Part shown: piece after piece, positions 14,158 through 24,100 of the stretch
Position numbering within the stretch: position 1 is the first letter of the stretch
Layout of the letters: every line of letters starts with the position of its first letter
NCBI GenBank assembly: GCA_035765515.1
Contig: DASTXN010000060.1
Location: 1-39,065, forward strand
DNA: 39,065 nt
Source: DASRSS01 sp035765515
Lineage (GTDB): Bacteria > Actinomycetota > Actinomycetes > Mycobacteriales > Jatrophihabitantaceae
Direction of reading: 5' to 3'
Notes under the pieces: model-generated
The model's input: the letters and a program-made list of their open reading frames with translations, nothing else
Databases searched by the model: none
Told to the model about the DNA's origin: nothing
Position numbers and translations under genes: made by a program

Positions 14158-16353
14158 GTGGTCGACCTGGACAGCCCCCTGTCGGCGATCGTCGGCGGGC
14201 GCACGAGCAAGCCGCTGGAGAAGGCCTTCGGCATGCGCACGGTCGGTGACCTGCTGCGGCACTACCCCCGACGGATGGCCGAGCGCGGCGAGCTGACCGA
14301 TCTCGGTTCGCTGCGCGTGGACGACGAGGTGACCGTCCTCGCCGAGGTCCGGCGCTGCGAGCGCAAGGGAATCGGCAAGAAGGTACGCCTGGAGGCGGAG
14401 ATCGGTGACGGCCGCGGCACCCTGCAGCTGGTGTTCTTCGGGCCGCGCAGCGTCTGGCGGGAGCGCGACCTCGTCCCGGGCACGCTCGCGCTGTTCTCCG
14501 GCAAGGTCGGCGTCTTCAACCGCCGCCGGCAGCTGACCCATCCCGACTACATGATCCTTCGCTCGGACGAGCTGGCCGAGCAGGAGGCGGACCTGTACGC
14601 ATCGCGGCTGATCCCGGTGTACCCGGCCTCGGCGCAGATCCGGTCGTGGGCCATCGCGAACGCCGTCGCCCTGGCCCTGGACTCGCTGGACAAGATCGCC
14701 GATCCGGTCCCGGTCGAGGTACGCGCCCGGCACCGCCTGCCGGACCTGGACACTGCGATCCGCGCGATGCACCGGCCGGACGATCGCGCGCAATGGTTCG
14801 CGGCGCGGCAGCGGCTCAAATGGGACGAGGCGCTGCTGGTGCAGCTCGCCCTCGCGCAGCGCCGCGCGCTCGCCGCGGCGAACCCGGCCGTGCCCCGCCC
14901 GCCGCGTCCGGGCGGCCTGCTGGACGCGTTCGACGCCCGCCTGCCGTTCCAGCTGACGGCCGGCCAGCGCGAGGTCGGCCAGGTGCTGGCCGAGGAGCTG
15001 GCGGCCGAGCACCCGATGCACCGGCTGCTGCAGGGCGAGGTCGGCTCGGGCAAGACCGTAGTCGCGCTGCGGGCGATGCTGCAGGTCGTGGACGCCGGCG
15101 GGCAGGCCGCGCTGCTCGCCCCGACCGAGGTGCTCGCCGCACAGCACGCCCGCACGATCGAGACGCTGCTCGGCGATCTGGCGCAGGCCGGCCGGCTGGG
15201 CGGTGCAGAGGTGTCAACGCGGGTCGCGCTGCTGACCGCGTCCCTGCCTGCGGCCGCGCGCCGGGCGGCACTGCTGGACGCGGCCGGCGGAGCGGCCGGG
15301 ATCGTCGTCGGCACGCACGCGCTCATCCAGGAGCAGGTCCAGTTCGCCGAGCTGGGCCTGGTCGTCGTCGACGAGCAGCACCGCTTCGGCGTGGAGCAGC
15401 GCGATGCCTTGCGCGGCAAGGCGGAGCGTCCGCCACACCTGCTGGTGATGACCGCGACACCGATCCCGCGCACGGTGGCGATGACCGTGTTCGGTGACCT
15501 GGAGACGTCCACGCTGGCCGAGTTGCCGGCCGGCCGCGCCCCTATCGCGACATCGGTCGTGCCGGTGGCCGAGAAGCCGACCTGGCTGGAGCGGGTCTGG
15601 CAGCGGGTCCGGGAGGAGGTCGCGGCCGGACACCAGGCGTACGTGGTGTGCCCGCGCATCGGGGGAGACCTCGCCGAGCCCGGCGCCGCTTCCGACGAAC
15701 CCGCCGACGGCGCAGACGCCGAGGAGGGGTTCGCCCGCCGCCCGCCGCTGGCCGTCGTGGACATCCTGGCGATGCTGGCCGACGGCCCGCTGCACGGATT
15801 GCGGCTCGCCGCGCTGCACGGCCGGCTCGGCGCGGACGAGAAGGACGACGTGATGGGCCGCTTCGGCGCCGGCAAGGTGGACGTGCTGGTGTCGACCACC
15901 GTGGTCGAGGTCGGCGTCGACGTGCCCAACGCGACCGTGATGGTGGTGCTCGACGCGGAGCGGTTCGGCGTGTCCCAGCTGCACCAGCTGCGCGGCCGGA
16001 TCGGGCGTGGCACGGCCGCGGGCGTCTGCCTGCTGGTGACCGACGCGTCCGCAGGGACGCCGGCGCGCGAGCGGCTGGATGCGGTCGCGGCCACGACCGA
16101 CGGCTTCGAGCTGGCCCGGCTGGACGTCGAGCAGCGCCGCGAGGGCGACGTGCTCGGCGCGGCCCAGAGCGGGCGCCGCTCGCAGCTGCGGCTGCTGTCG
16201 CTGCTGCGCGACGAGGACCTGATCGTCTCCGCCCGCGCCGAGGCCACCGACCTGATCGCCCGCGACCCGAATCTGGGCGAGCACCCGATGTTGGCGGCCG
16301 AGCTGGCCGTCCTGCAGGCCGACGAGCGCACCGAATACCTGGACAAGGCGTAG
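14158..16353 (+). CDS. recG: ATP-dependent DNA helicase RecG
   Basis: A 731-residue branch-migrating helicase that remodels stalled forks and Holliday junctions. An N-terminal wedge/OB domain (to about 150) precedes the helicase core: Walker A GEVGSGKT (about 294), the DEQH box in VVVDEQHRFGVEQR (about 404; RecG normally has DEQH), MTATPIPRT, VVEVGVDVPNATVMV, and motif VI QLHQLRGRIGRG. GTG 14158 was chosen 5 bases after the upstream stop because the conserved DLDSPLSAIVGGRTSK follows directly. A charged, non-conserved linker lies around residues 505-525. The last base of the stop is the first base of the rsmD start (TAGTG). Confidence 0.96.
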   Translation: MVDLDSPLSAIVGGRTSKPLEKAFGMRTVGDLLRHYPRRMAERGELTDLGSLRVDDEVTVLAEVRRCERKGIGKKVRLEAEIGDGRGTLQLVFFGPRSVWRERDLVPGTLALFSGKVGVFNRRRQLTHPDYMILRSDELAEQEADLYASRLIPVYPASAQIRSWAIANAVALALDSLDKIADPVPVEVRARHRLPDLDTAIRAMHRPDDRAQWFAARQRLKWDEALLVQLALAQRRALAAANPAVPRPPRPGGLLDAFDARLPFQLTAGQREVGQVLAEELAAEHPMHRLLQGEVGSGKTVVALRAMLQVVDAGGQAALLAPTEVLAAQHARTIETLLGDLAQAGRLGGAEVSTRVALLTASLPAAARRAALLDAAGGAAGIVVGTHALIQEQVQFAELGLVVVDEQHRFGVEQRDALRGKAERPPHLLVMTATPIPRTVAMTVFGDLETSTLAELPAGRAPIATSVVPVAEKPTWLERVWQRVREEVAAGHQAYVVCPRIGGDLAEPGAASDEPADGADAEEGFARRPPLAVVDILAMLADGPLHGLRLAALHGRLGADEKDDVMGRFGAGKVDVLVSTTVVEVGVDVPNATVMVVLDAERFGVSQLHQLRGRIGRGTAAGVCLLVTDASAGTPARERLDAVAATTDGFELARLDVEQRREGDVLGAAQSGRRSQLRLLSLLRDEDLIVSARAEATDLIARDPNLGEHPMLAAELAVLQADERTEYLDKA

Positions 16354-16904
16354 TGAGAATCGTCGCGGGGGCCGCGAAGGGGCGACGGCTGGCCGTGCCC
16401 GCGAAGGGCACCCGGCCCACGTCCGAGCGGGCCCGCGAGGCGCTGTTCAACTCGCTGCGGTCCCTGCTGGACGTCGAGGGAGCCCGGGTCCTGGACCTGT
16501 TCGCCGGCTCGGGCGCGGTGGGGCTGGAGGCGCTCTCGCGGGGCGCAGCGGCCGCGACGTTCGTCGAATCCGACCGGGCTGCGGCCGCCGTCCTGCGCCG
16601 GAACGTCGCCACCGTCGGGCTGCCGGGGGCGAGCGTGCTGGCCCGCCCCGCGGCCTCGGTGCTCGCGGGAGAGCCGGAGGCGCAGTTCGACCTGGTGTTC
16701 GCCGACCCCCCGTACGCGCTGCCCGACGGCGACCTGGACGTCCTGCTGCGCAGGCTGGTCGGCGGCGGCTGGCTGGCCGCGGACGCCGTGCTGATCGTCG
16801 AGCGGTCGGCGCGCGACGAGCCGCTGACCTGGCCGGAGAGTGTGGCGCCCGTCATGAACAGGCGCTACGGGGAGGGTCAGCTTTGGTACGGTCGCCCGCG
16901 ATGA
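16353..16904 (+). CDS. rsmD: 16S rRNA (guanine-966 N2) methyltransferase
   Basis: A 183-residue SAM-dependent methyltransferase that modifies G966 of 16S rRNA. It shows RIVAGAAKGRRL at the N-terminus, SAM motif I VLDLFAGSGAVGLEALSRG (47-65), and the catalytic DPPY (118-121). The GTG start overlaps the recG stop by one base and the stop overlaps the coaD start (ATGA), so recG-rsmD-coaD is tightly coupled, an arrangement conserved in many actinobacteria. Confidence 0.95.
   Translation: MRIVAGAAKGRRLAVPAKGTRPTSERAREALFNSLRSLLDVEGARVLDLFAGSGAVGLEALSRGAAAATFVESDRAAAAVLRRNVATVGLPGASVLARPAASVLAGEPEAQFDLVFADPPYALPDGDLDVLLRRLVGGGWLAADAVLIVERSARDEPLTWPESVAPVMNRRYGEGQLWYGRPR
16887..16892 (+). promoter_or_regulatory. 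Possible -10 element before coaD
   Basis: TACGGT inside the end of rsmD, eight bases before the ATG at 16901. It could give coaD its own leaderless transcript in addition to read-through. Confidence 0.3.
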
Positions 16905-17410
16905 GCGAGCCGCCTTCGACCGTGCGCCGGGCCTTGTGCCCCGGCTCGTTCGACCCGGTCACCAACGGTCACCTGGACATCGTCGGCCGCGCCGCGCAGC
17001 TGTACGACGAGGTGATCGTCGCCGTGTTCGTGAACGAGTCCAAGAGCAGCATGTTCACGGTCGACGAGCGCCGCGCGATGCTGGAGGAGGCCACCGCCTC
17101 GTACGGCAACGTGCGCATCGACTCCTTCCACGGCCTGATCGTCGACTACTGCCGCGAGCACGACGTGCCGGTGATCGTGAAGGGCCTGCGCGCCGTCAGC
17201 GACTTCGACTACGAGCTGCAGATGGCCCAGATGAACCGCGGGCTGGCCGGAGTCGACACGCTGTTCATGCCCACCAACCCGGAATACAGCTTCCTGGCAT
17301 CTAGCCTTGTCAAGGAGATCGCGAAGTGGGGCGGCGACGTTTCCTCGCTCGTTCCCGCTCACGTTCTCAAGCTGCTCCACGAGCGCACCGCGCGGACGGA
17401 GCGCGACTGA
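16901..17410 (+). CDS. coaD: Phosphopantetheine adenylyltransferase
   Basis: A 169-residue enzyme for the penultimate step of coenzyme A synthesis (4'-phosphopantetheine + ATP to dephospho-CoA). It has the nucleotidyltransferase motif T21-NGH24 in CPGSFDPVTNGHLDI, the pantetheine-contacting KGLRAVSDFDYELQMAQMN, and FLASSLVKEIAKWGGDV in place of the common ISST-x-x-R. ATG 16901 overlaps the rsmD stop; a longer frame exists but lacks similarity. Confidence 0.96.
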   Translation: MSEPPSTVRRALCPGSFDPVTNGHLDIVGRAAQLYDEVIVAVFVNESKSSMFTVDERRAMLEEATASYGNVRIDSFHGLIVDYCREHDVPVIVKGLRAVSDFDYELQMAQMNRGLAGVDTLFMPTNPEYSFLASSLVKEIAKWGGDVSSLVPAHVLKLLHERTARTERD

Positions 17411-17439
17411 GCGAGTCGAGCTTGGAAGGCGGCGCGGGC

Positions 17440-18162
17440 ATGAGCGAGCTGTCACTGAAGCGGGCGGACGAGCTGCTCACCGAGCTCGTCGAGCTGGTCG
17501 AAACCGCCCGCACCCTGCCGATGTCGGCCTCCTGCGTGCTGCCCCGAGAGCGCGTGCTGGACCTGCTGGACGAGTTGCGTGAGACGTTGCCGGTCGAGAT
17601 CGACGAGGCGCGGCGGGTGATCGGAAACCGCGACGAACTGCTGCACAACGCATACACCGAGGCCACGGCTGCGCGCGAGCAGGCGACGGCCGACGCCCAG
17701 ACCGTGCTCACCGATGCCGAGCAGCGGGCCGCGCAGCTGGTGCACGAGGCCGAGGTGCAGGCCCACGAGATCCTCGAGGCGGGACGCGCCGAGCACGGCC
17801 GGCTGGTATCCGCCACCGGCGTCCACCAGGCAGCTGCCGCCGCTGCGGCCGAGCTGCGCCAGGCGGCCGAGCGCTACGACGCCGAAGTGCGCGCCCAGGC
17901 CGACGCCCAGCATGACGAACTGCGGGAGGCAGCCGAGCGGTTCGATCGCGAGACCCGGATCGAGGCGGGGCGCTACGCGGCCAAGCTGGCCGGTGACGCC
18001 GAGGAGTACGCGGACCGCACCCTCGCCGAGCTGGTGCAAACGCTGCAGCGTGCCGCCCACACCGCCGAGCAGGGCCGCGTGGCGCTGGCCCGGCGGCGGG
18101 ACGCCTCCGAGGACATGATGGCCGGCCTGCACGAGGTCGCCGAACCCTCGATTTCGGCTTAG
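17440..18162 (+). CDS. sepIVA: SepIVA-like coiled-coil cell-division protein
   Basis: A 240-residue DivIVA-related protein. The N-terminus (LPMSASCVLPRERVLDLLDE, then LPVEIDEARRVIGNRDELL) matches the membrane-proximal region of the mycobacterial septation protein SepIVA (Rv2927c type), and the position before yceD-rpmF-rnc is the same. From about residue 60 to 215 it is an Ala/Glu/Arg-rich coiled coil with repeated A-x-x-x-A-x-E spacing, as in proteins that organise polar growth and division. The ATG at 17440 has GGAAGGCGG upstream. It lies 29 bases after coaD. Confidence 0.88.
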   Translation: MSELSLKRADELLTELVELVETARTLPMSASCVLPRERVLDLLDELRETLPVEIDEARRVIGNRDELLHNAYTEATAAREQATADAQTVLTDAEQRAAQLVHEAEVQAHEILEAGRAEHGRLVSATGVHQAAAAAAAELRQAAERYDAEVRAQADAQHDELREAAERFDRETRIEAGRYAAKLAGDAEEYADRTLAELVQTLQRAAHTAEQGRVALARRRDASEDMMAGLHEVAEPSISA

Positions 18163-18219
18163 CGGCGGCACTCCGCTAAGCTGGACGACGGCCTCAACCG
18201 ATGTCAGGGCCGACTTCGT

Positions 18220-18831
18220 ATGCCTGAGAACTCGACACCGAATCGCGGCGCATCCCACGCCGACCCGCGCAGCCCGTTCGTCTTCGATCTTCGCGAACTG
18301 GGCCGGCGGGCCGGGGCGATGCGCGAGTATCGGCGTAGTGCTCCCGCGCCTGCGGACCTCGGCCTGGACCTCATCGCGGTACCGGAAGGTGCCCCGCTGG
18401 TCCTCGACGCGCGGCTGGAGGCGGTGACCGAAGGCGTCCTCGTGACGGGAACGGTCACCGCACCACTGCGCGGCGAGTGCGGGCGGTGCCTCGATCCGAT
18501 CAGCGACGAGCTGTCGGTCGACGTCTGCGAGTTGTTCGCCTATGCGGGCAGCACGACGGACGAGACGACGGAGCAGGACGAGGTGCACCGGGTCGACGGC
18601 GATCATCTCGACGCCGAGCCGGTGGTGCGTGACGCGGTGGTGTTGGCCCTGCCCTTCCAGCCGCTGTGCCGTCCGGACTGCGGCGGCCTCTGCCCGACGT
18701 GCGGGCAGCGGCTGGACGATTTGCCGGCCGGCCACGCGCACGACGTGATCGACCCTCGCTGGGCCGCCCTGGCCGCGTTCACCGACGCGGAGCAGAACGG
18801 CGCTGCGGATCCCGAAGACAAGCTGGACTAA
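18220..18831 (+). CDS. yceD: YceD/DUF177 family protein
   Basis: A 203-residue member of the DUF177 family, encoded immediately before rpmF in most bacteria and linked to 23S rRNA accumulation in plants and E. coli. Conserved features are PFVFDLRELGRRAG, GECGRCLDPI, and the late cysteine cluster PLCRPDCGGLCPTCG, which suggests metal binding. A possible -10 (TAAGCT, 18177-18182) lies in the 57-base gap behind sepIVA. It is probably the first gene of a yceD-rpmF-rnc-mutM operon. Confidence 0.92.
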   Translation: MPENSTPNRGASHADPRSPFVFDLRELGRRAGAMREYRRSAPAPADLGLDLIAVPEGAPLVLDARLEAVTEGVLVTGTVTAPLRGECGRCLDPISDELSVDVCELFAYAGSTTDETTEQDEVHRVDGDHLDAEPVVRDAVVLALPFQPLCRPDCGGLCPTCGQRLDDLPAGHAHDVIDPRWAALAAFTDAEQNGAADPEDKLD

Positions 18832-18841
18832 GGAGTACGAC

Positions 18842-19021
18842 GTGGCCGTCCCGAAGCGGAAGATGTCGCGCAGCAACACCCGGGCTCGCCGCTCGCAGTG
18901 GAAGACCAGCACGCCGACGCTCGTGGTCTGCCCGAATCGGGCCTGTGGCGAGCTGAAGCTGCCGCACACGGCGTGCGCGAACTGCGGCCAGTACGACGGC
19001 AAGCAGGTTCTTGCCGTCTGA
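18842..19021 (+). CDS. rpmF: Ribosomal protein bL32
   Basis: A 59-residue large-subunit protein: VAVPKRKMSRSNTRARRSQW, then a zinc-ribbon half with CPNRACGE and CANCGQY (four cysteines). The GTG at 18842 follows AGGAG at a 5-base distance. It lies 10 bases after yceD and 10 before rnc. Confidence 0.97.
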   Translation: MAVPKRKMSRSNTRARRSQWKTSTPTLVVCPNRACGELKLPHTACANCGQYDGKQVLAV

Positions 19022-19031
19022 GCGCGCACGC

Positions 19032-19787
19032 GTGTCAGCGACAAGCGAGCCGGCAGACCAGACCCAGCTGGCAGAGGCGCTCGGAGTCAGCCTCGACGCC
19101 GAGCTGCTTCGCCGTGCGCTGACGCACCGTTCGTACGCCTACGAGAACGGCGGTCTGCCGCACAACGAGCGGCTGGAGTTCCTGGGTGACGCCGTCCTCG
19201 GCATCATCGTCACCGACGCGCTGTTCCGTGCCCATCCGGATCTGTCCGAGGGCAAGCTGGCCAAGCTGCGCGCCTCCATCGTGAACATGCGCGCCCTGGC
19301 CGACGTCGCGCGCGGCATGGGCCCGGAGGGCAGCGGCGGCCTGGGCAGCTTCATCCTGCTGGGCAAGGGCGAGGAGTCCACCGGCGGCCGCGACAAGTCG
19401 AGCATCCTGGCCGACACCGTCGAGGCGCTGCTCGGCGCGATCTACCTCGGCTACGGGATCGAGGGCGCCTCGCGGGTCGTGCACGAGCTGTTCGACCCGC
19501 TGATGGACGCGGTCGTGAACGGCGAGGCCGGGCTGGACTGGAAGACCACGCTGCAGGAGCTCACCGCGGAGCGCGGGCTGGGCGTGCCCGAGTACCTGAT
19601 GACGTCCGAGGGCCCGGACCACGAGAAGACGTTCACCGCGCGCGCATCCGTCAACGGCCGGGTGTTCGAGGCCTGCGTCGGCCGCAGCAAGAAGGAGGCC
19701 GAGCAGGGTGCGGCCGAGTCCGCCTGGCGCGGCCTGACCGCGGCCGACGGCGATGACGCGGGCGAGAACGCCGGCGCGGCTTCCTGA
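19032..19787 (+). CDS. rnc: Ribonuclease III
   Basis: A 251-residue double-strand-specific endoribonuclease acting in rRNA maturation and mRNA decay. The RNase III signature NERLEFLGDAVLG lies at about 44-56, the second catalytic acidic patch in DKSSILADTVEALLGAIYLG, and a double-stranded RNA-binding domain covers about 170-240 (DWKTTLQELTAERGL, then GRSKKEAEQGAAESAW). The GTG at 19032 avoids overlap with rpmF; a TTG at 19011 would overlap it. Confidence 0.96.
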   Translation: MSATSEPADQTQLAEALGVSLDAELLRRALTHRSYAYENGGLPHNERLEFLGDAVLGIIVTDALFRAHPDLSEGKLAKLRASIVNMRALADVARGMGPEGSGGLGSFILLGKGEESTGGRDKSSILADTVEALLGAIYLGYGIEGASRVVHELFDPLMDAVVNGEAGLDWKTTLQELTAERGLGVPEYLMTSEGPDHEKTFTARASVNGRVFEACVGRSKKEAEQGAAESAWRGLTAADGDDAGENAGAAS

Positions 19788-19807
19788 CGGCGTGCAAGAA
19801 CTCCCCC

Positions 19808-20698
19808 GTGCCTGAGCTGCCGGAAGTCGAGACCGTCCGGGACGGGTTGGCCCGCTGGGTCGCCGGCCGCACGATTGGGACCGTCGAGGTGCGCCACCCG
19901 CGTGCCGTGCGCCGCCACGTGGCCGGCGGCGACGACTTCGCCTCGCGTCTCGCGGGTGCGCGGATCGTGGCCGCGTCCCGCCGCGGCAAGTACCTGTGGC
20001 TGCCGCTGGCCTACGGCGATGATCCGCCCGAGGAGGCCCTGGTCGCGCACCTGGGCATGAGCGGCCAGCTGCTCGTCCAGCCGCCGGCCACGCCGGACGA
20101 GCGGCACCTGCACGTGCGGATCGGGTTCACCGATTCGGGACGCGAGCTGCGGTTCGTGGACCAGCGCACCTTCGGCGGGCTGCTGCTGGACCGGCTGGTG
20201 CCGACCGCCGACCGCCCGGACGAGCACGTGCCGTCCGAGGTCGCCCACATCGCCCGCGACCCGCTGGACCCGCACTTCGACGACGCCCTGTTCGTGAGCC
20301 GACTGCGCCGCCGGGACTCGGCGGTCAAGCGGGCGCTGCTGGACCAGACGCTGATCTCCGGCGTCGGCAACATCTATGCCGACGAGTCGCTCTGGCGGGC
20401 CAGGCTGCACGGCGAGCGGCTCGGCCGTTCGCTGACCCGAGCCCAGTCCGCCGACCTGCTCGGGCACGTGCGCGACGTGCTGACCGAGGCGCTCGGCGCG
20501 GGCGGGACGTCGTTCGACGCGCTGTACGTGAACGTGAACGGGGAGAGCGGCTACTTCGAGCGCGCCCTGGCCGTCTACGGCCGCGAGGGGCAACCGTGCG
20601 GGCGGTGCGGCACCCCGATCCGCCGCGCGTCCTTCATGAACCGGTCCAGCTTCTTCTGCCCGACCTGCCAGCGGCCACCCCGCCAGCGCCGGAGTTGA
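19808..20698 (+). CDS. mutM: Formamidopyrimidine-DNA glycosylase
   Basis: A 296-residue base-excision repair enzyme that removes 8-oxoguanine and formamidopyrimidines and nicks the strand. MPELPEVETV provides the catalytic Pro1-Glu2 after Met removal. K61 (SRRGKYLW) is the conserved lysine. QTLISGVGNIYADE is the helix-two-turn-helix, and the C-terminal zinc finger has CGRCGTPI and FFCPTCQ. The GTG at 19808 gives the obligatory Met-Pro-Glu. It is 20 bases after rnc, the usual order. Confidence 0.97.
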   Translation: MPELPEVETVRDGLARWVAGRTIGTVEVRHPRAVRRHVAGGDDFASRLAGARIVAASRRGKYLWLPLAYGDDPPEEALVAHLGMSGQLLVQPPATPDERHLHVRIGFTDSGRELRFVDQRTFGGLLLDRLVPTADRPDEHVPSEVAHIARDPLDPHFDDALFVSRLRRRDSAVKRALLDQTLISGVGNIYADESLWRARLHGERLGRSLTRAQSADLLGHVRDVLTEALGAGGTSFDALYVNVNGESGYFERALAVYGREGQPCGRCGTPIRRASFMNRSSFFCPTCQRPPRQRRS

Positions 20699-20882
20699 CC
20701 CGGGCTGGCCGTGGTGGGACCATTATGTGACTTGACGCGAGGTCCGCGGGCCCGGTAGGGGGCCTCCACCGGCCGGCGTCGGTCGACAAGAAGCTTTCGA
20801 ACCAGGTGGAACGCCACGGCCGCGGAGCAGCATGAGCGCCGGCGAGCCGGTCCGGGCATCGGGTGAGACGAAGGGTCGCCAC

Positions 20883-21071
20883 ATGGCACGCGCCTTGCTG
20901 GGTTACGTCGGCAACAGCAACGAACAGGTACTCCTGCTGGAGGTCAGTCGGCTGCGCAAGCGCGTCGCCGAGCTCGAGTCCGAGCTGGACGCGATGCGTG
21001 ACAGCCGCCGCGCCGATCTGGACCTGGAGCTGCACGAGATCGCCGAGGTCAGCGCTCCCGTCCTGACCTGA
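20883..21071 (+). CDS. Small conserved coiled-coil protein between mutM and smc
   Basis: A 62-residue protein: MARALLGYVGNSNEQVLLLE followed by a leucine/arginine heptad helix (VSRLRKRVAELESELDAMRD) and an acidic tail. I recall similar ARALxGYVG proteins in other actinobacteria, but know no function. An upstream ATG at 20832, with GGAG in front, would add 17 residues; 20883 was preferred because the conserved motif begins there. The 184 bases upstream (20699-20882) hold nothing else I can support. Confidence 0.7.
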   Translation: MARALLGYVGNSNEQVLLLEVSRLRKRVAELESELDAMRDSRRADLDLELHEIAEVSAPVLT

Positions 21072-21184
21072 CCTGCCACGCTCGGCGGGCGAACGCGCGT
21101 ACCGTATCTCCACGCGCGATAGGTTGCTGTGCAACCAGAACGCGTCGGCGCACATCGCCGGCAGGATCGACCACCGGGAGACTC

Positions 21185-24100
21185 GTGCACCTCAAGTCCC
21201 TGACGCTGCGGGGTTTCAAGTCCTTCGCCTCGGCAACCACACTGCGCTTCGAGCCGGGCGTCACCGCGGTCGTCGGTCCGAACGGTTCGGGCAAGAGCAA
21301 CGTCGTCGACGCCATCGCCTGGGTGCTCGGCGAGCAGGGCGCGAAGGCGCTGCGCGGCGGCAAGATGGAAGATGTCATCTTCGCCGGCACTGCCGGCCGT
21401 CCGCCGCTGGGCCGCGCCGAGGTCACGCTGACCATCGACAACTCGGACAACGCGCTGCCGATCGACTACACCGAGGTCTCGATCACGCGGCGCATGTTCC
21501 GCGAGGGCAGCAGCGAGTACGAGATCAACGGCGAGCAGGTGCGTCTGCTGGACGTGCAGGAGCTGCTGTCGGACTCCGGCATCGGCCGCGAGATGCACGT
21601 GATCGTCGGCCAGGGCCAGCTGGACACCGTGCTGAACTCGCGGCCCGAGGATCGGCGCGGCTTCATCGAGGAGGCGGCTGGCGTCCTCAAGCACCGCAAG
21701 CGCAAGGAAAAGGCGCTGCGCAAGCTCGACGCGATGCAGGCCAACCTCACCCGCGTCACCGATCTCACCAACGAGCTGCGGCGCCAGCTCAAACCGCTCG
21801 GCAAGCAGGCCGAGATCGCGCGCCGCGCCGCAGGGGTACAGGCCGAGCTGCGCGACTCGCGGCTGCGGCTGCTCGCCGACGACCTGATGACACTGCGCTC
21901 CGAGCTGGACAAGGAGGTCGCCGACGAGGAGGCGATCCGCCGGCACCGCGCCGAGGTCGAGTCCGCGCTGGAGCAGGCGCGCGGCCGGGAGAGCGAGCTG
22001 GACCAGGTGCTGGCAGCCGACGCGCCCGTCGTCGCTCGCGCGCAGGAGAACTGGTACCGGCTGTCCGCACTGGAGGAGCGGCTGCGCGGGACGGCGTCCC
22101 TGGCCGCCGAACGGGCCCGCCACCTGTCCGCCGTGGAGGACGAGCAGGCGCGCACCGGCCGCGAGCCGGAGCAGATGGAGGCCGAGGCCGCCGAGATCCG
22201 GGTCGAGGAGGAGCGGCTGCAGGCCGAGCTGGCCGAGGCCAAGGCGGCGCTCGGCGAGATCGTCACGCGTCGCCAGGAACTCGAGCGGCAGGTCGCGCTG
22301 GCCGAGCGGGCGCTGGTCGCCGCCGCCCGCGCCGCCGCGGACCGTCGCGAGGGTCTGGCCAAGCTGGTCGGCCAGGTCAACGCGCAGCGCACCCGGGCCG
22401 CGGCCGGCGCCGACGAGATCACCAGGCTCAGCGTCGCGGCCGCCGAGGCGCGCGAGCGCGGTGCGGAGGCCGAAGCCGAGCTGGCGCGCGTCCAGTCCGA
22501 GATCGGCGCGCTGGACGAGGGCGAGGTCGGCCTGGACGAGCGGCACGAGGGCGCCGTCGCGGCGTACGAGTCGGTCGCCGCGCGGGTCCGCGAGCTGACC
22601 GCGGCCGAACGCGAGGCCGAGCGCGAACGGGCCACCTGGGCCGCGCGCGCCGAGGCGCTGGCCGTCGGCCTGAACCGCAAGGACGGCGCCGGCGCGCTGC
22701 TGGCCGCGGGCGAGCGCCTGTCCGGAGTCCACGGCGCGCTCGCCGGGCTGCTCACCGTGCAAGCCGGCTACGAGGCGGCCGTCGCGGCCGCGCTGGGCGC
22801 GTCCGCCGACGCGGTCGCCGTGACCTCGTGGGACGAGGCCCTGGCCGCGCTGCAGTTCCTGAAGGCCGAGGACGCCGGACGGGCCGGCCTGGTCGTCGGT
22901 GAACGCGCCGCGCCGCGGGAGTCCCGCCCGCGGGCGCAGCTGCAGGGCGCCGTGTGGGCCAGCGATGTCGTCACGGTGGCCGAGCCGTTCGGGGTCGCGG
23001 TCGGCGAGCTGCTGGACGGCATCGTGATCGCCGACGATATCGCGACCGCGCGCCGGTTGGTCGGCGCGGGCGAGCACGAGCGCGCGGTGACCCGTGACGG
23101 CGACGTGCTCGGGCGCGGCTGGGCCGCCGGGGGGTCGTCGTCGGCACCGAGCCTGATCGAGGTGCAGGCTGCCGTGGACGAGGCGCAGCAGCGGGCCGCC
23201 GAGGCGGCGGATCGGCACCAGCAGCTGCACGCTCAGCTGTCCGGTGCCAGCGCCGAGGCGGAGCAGCGCAAGGCGGAGGTGGACACGGCGCTGGCAGCGC
23301 TGAACGAGTCCGACGCGCGGCTGTCCGCCGTCGCGCAGCAGCTCGCCGAGCTGGGTCAGGCCGCGCGTTCGGCCGAGGCCGAGGCCGCCCGGCTGGAGGC
23401 CGCCCGCGTCAAGGCCGAGGAAGCGCGTGACCGCGACCTGGCCGGCCTGTCCGAGCTGGAGGAGCGGCTACGGCTCGCACAGGACGAGCCCGACGACTCC
23501 TTCGCCGGCGGCGACCCGGACACCAGCGAACGCGACGCCGCGCAGTCGGCCCTGGTGGCCACCCGGCAGGAAGAGATGGAGGCGCGGCTCGCGGTGCGCA
23601 CCGGCGAGGAGCGGGTGCGGGCCGTCTCCGGCCGTGCCGACCAGTTGCTGCGGGCCGCCGAGGTCGAGCGCGCCGCACGTCAGCGCCAGCGCGAGGCCCG
23701 CGAGGCGCGAGCGCGGGGCGCGATCGTGGCCGCAGCCGTCCGCGACCTGGCGCAGGAGGCGGTAGCCAGGATCGGGCAGTCGGTCGCCGCGGCCGTGCGC
23801 GAACGCGACGCCGCGCAGCAGTCCCGGGTCGTCCGTGAGCAGGAGCTGCAGCAGCTGCGCGCCAGCACCCGCAAGCTTGGCGAGGAACTCGCGCAGCTGA
23901 CCGACGCCGTCCACCGCGACGAGATCGTCCGCGCCGAGCAGCGGCTGCGCATCGAGCAGCTAGAGGCACGCGCTGTGGAGGAGTACGGCGTCGAGGTCGA
24001 GGCGCTGTTCGCCGAGTACGGCCCCGACCAGCCGTGCCCGCCCAGCTCGATCGAGGTGGCCGAGTACGAGCAGGCGCGCGAGCGCGGCGAGCAGGTGATC

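Noticed and set aside
15542..16855. 437-codon minus-strand open frame opposite recG/rsmD
   Set aside because: Composition is Arg/Ala/Pro/Ser-rich as expected for antisense frames in high-GC DNA; the plus-strand recG and rsmD motifs are complete.
20732..20761. TTGACG and TAGGGG with an 18-base spacer as a promoter upstream of the small coiled-coil gene
   Set aside because: The -10 hexamer is poor and such matches are frequent by chance; too weak to list.
20903..23230. 775-codon minus-strand open frame opposite smc
   Set aside because: Mirror of the smc coiled-coil codons (Leu/Arg/Gly/Gln-rich); no domain or plausible start.
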